NCBI GenBank assembly: GCA_030141605.1
Contig: JAQGDQ010000170.1
Location: 314,001 to 378,000, forward strand
Source: Tubiluchus corallicola
Taxonomy: Eukaryota > Priapulida > Priapulimorpha > Priapulimorphida > Tubiluchidae
Length of the DNA stretch: 64,000 nt
Direction: 5' to 3'
Shown here: piece after piece, positions 62,395 through 64,000 of the stretch
Layout: every line of letters begins with the position of its first letter
Numbering within the stretch: position 1 is the first letter of the stretch
The notes under the pieces: model-generated
What the model saw: the letters and a program-made list of their open reading frames with translations, nothing else
Databases searched by the model: none
Told to the model about the DNA's origin: nothing
Position numbers and translations under genes: made by a program

Positions 62395-62600
62395 TCCCTG
62401 CTCGCCTTTCTTTTCATTCTTCATTCTTTTTTCTCTTTTCTCACTCCACGTCAGCTCTTTCTTCTCTTCTTTGCCTCACTTCCACCATCGCTCTTCTGCC
62501 TTTCTTCTTTCTGTTTTTTCTCTCCCTTACTGCTTCTTTCTTTTTCTCACACTCTCTCTTTTTGTTACTTCTTCGTTTGTCTGCCTTCACGTCCCTAAAT
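62395..62600. repeat. Polypyrimidine (CT-rich) tract
   Basis: About 200 bases dominated by TCTTT/CTTTC on the plus strand. The open frame across it (Ser/Phe/Leu-rich) is compositional. Confidence 0.8.
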
Positions 62601-64000
62601 GTTTGTTAGCCTTGATATAGGTTGCCCTTTTTTAAAATAATGACAAAGCAACAGTGTAAAATCTTGCACCAATTCACGATACCCCTACATTTGCTTTCAC
62701 TCTTTACCTACGTTATAATTGTAGTTCACTACAATACTACCCTGTATTAGCCATATAGTAATTAAATTTCTTGTATTATAGTTGTTCCGTTTGAAACTGT
62801 AACATTTGCTCGTAAACCTGTTTGTTCTTCATTATCATTCCTAGGTCATCAGTTCGTTATGACTCCATAAAACAAACTATAATTGTAAATTACTTAGATA
62901 GGAATGATACTAGATGATATCATACTATATCATTTTCATCAACATTGTGTTTATGTTAGAATAACTATGGAATTAATTATTAGGAGGAAACTCGTTTGTT
63001 CAGATATCGCTAGAATAATCAGTGCAGTGCCCACAGCTATAATTATGTGGTTTATATCGCATTAATATGCCTAATTTATTTAAAAGCTAATACATAAGCG
63101 TTCGCAATCGGAATGCTAAAACAAAATATAAACATTTTAATGTTCACCTGGATTTTATTATAGGTCTCATTTTTGTAAGCTGTCCGACAATAAATAGTTG
63201 TGCGAGTCAAACAAATTGACGTTAATAGCTTACCACAGGCTGAAGAGCTTTAAGCTAAGTTAGCTACTTATTGTTTAATAACATAGGTCTCTTATTTACG
63301 AGTGTAGTAATTATATACCTTATTATGAAATCAGGAAACACTAATATGAGAAAACTATTTCAGAAAAATTTGATCTACGCATTACAGAATAATTTTCAAA
63401 GCTTCCAAAAGCTTGCAAGAATCTTCACGCCAGCATGCTAGCTGGAGGACAAGCTTTGGGTGAGTGAAACTTTCTGAGTATTCCTGTGGTTTGCCAACTA
63501 TCACTTTTAGCCCTACTTATCTTTTCATAGTTGAATGCCACATCCTAGAGCAACACACACGGCGGTGGGTCAGTTGGTCACATGTAGGCCAAAGACAAGG
63601 GCTCGGTCTGATGGGTGTGTATGTTTAAATAAACTCTTTACTTGAACAAGTGCACTCAACCTCTTGAAAAAGAGTTGAAATCCGCTAAGAAAACCTACTT
63701 AAAATGTTATCAAGTTTAAGCGATAAAATGACGAATTGGATATAATGTCGGCTAGCCTGTGTGAACCATGCCGCTGCCTAAAAACCCACAAACTGCCAAA
63801 TTTACAATTCCCGATTGACCCATTAATTAATTTAATAGAAAATTAAGATTATTTGTTTTTTGATAGTACACATATTTATGGACTACTGTACGTGGGCTGA
63901 ATTTTACATTGGACACTTGTTCATTTGTAACTCTGCATCTCGCTAAACCTGACACTATACTTAAAACTTCCAGCCGGAATTGTTAGCATATTCATGGCCT

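Larger units (their letters stand above)
58313..64000. other. No recognised gene; right-edge non-coding stretch
   Basis: It probably includes the upstream region or first intron of the LRR gene. Donor-like sites on the minus strand (e.g. GTAAGT near 60818 and 61458, GTAAGC near 63233) could bound a 5'UTR exon, but none is preceded by an in-phase ATG. The segment 58865-59010 is degenerate CAN/AAC triplets. A minus-strand frame at 60952..61185 is open but unrecognised. Near 63555-63615 a tRNA-like stretch (GTGGGTCAGTTGGTCACAT) may be an old SINE. Confidence 0.45.

Overview
The window reads as nuclear DNA from an invertebrate animal. It is AT-rich, has long introns with consensus GT/AG splice sites, is full of microsatellites and decayed transposable elements, and its genes are animal families: a lethal giant larvae (Lgl) polarity protein, pentraxin-fold secreted proteins, a peritrophin-type chitin-binding protein, an SLC17 transporter and a leucine-rich-repeat membrane protein. 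The chitin-binding family is commonest in protostomes, but I cannot name the phylum from sequence alone. All gene models below were assembled by hand from splice sites, reading-frame phase and family similarity. Five models close perfectly in frame from start to stop; the Lgl model is only the 5' part of a gene.

Layout, with every recognised gene on the minus strand. (1) 3.0-10.0 kb: the first two coding exons of an Lgl homologue; the rest lies beyond the left edge or is not recognised. (2) 12.4-13.8 kb: a LINE endonuclease relic, a possible ghost of an Lgl exon, and a tRNA-derived SINE. (3) 15.2-17.5 kb and 20.1-21.9 kb: two tandem paralogous secreted pentraxin-like genes with identical three-exon structure. 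(4) 25.3-36.4 kb: a six-exon gene for a secreted protein with three chitin-binding modules that share an unusual eight-cysteine pattern. (5) 40.1-50.6 kb: a complete nine-exon SLC17 anion transporter whose introns hold a hAT-like element, a LINE tail and long triplet repeats. (6) 52.0-58.0 kb: a single-pass membrane protein with about 30 LRRs, a mucin-like Thr/Pro stalk and an FN3-like domain. (7) 58.3-64 kb: no gene recognised, only repeats.

The neighbours do not form an obvious pathway. Two pentraxin-like genes and a chitin-binding protein give the middle of the window a secreted-recognition flavour, possibly innate immunity or an extracellular matrix, but that is inference. The observations I rate highest are the eight-cysteine chitin-binding module with its repeated C-x-C-G-E ending, and the pentraxin pair that has lost the canonical disulfide cysteines, one copy having also lost most calcium ligands.
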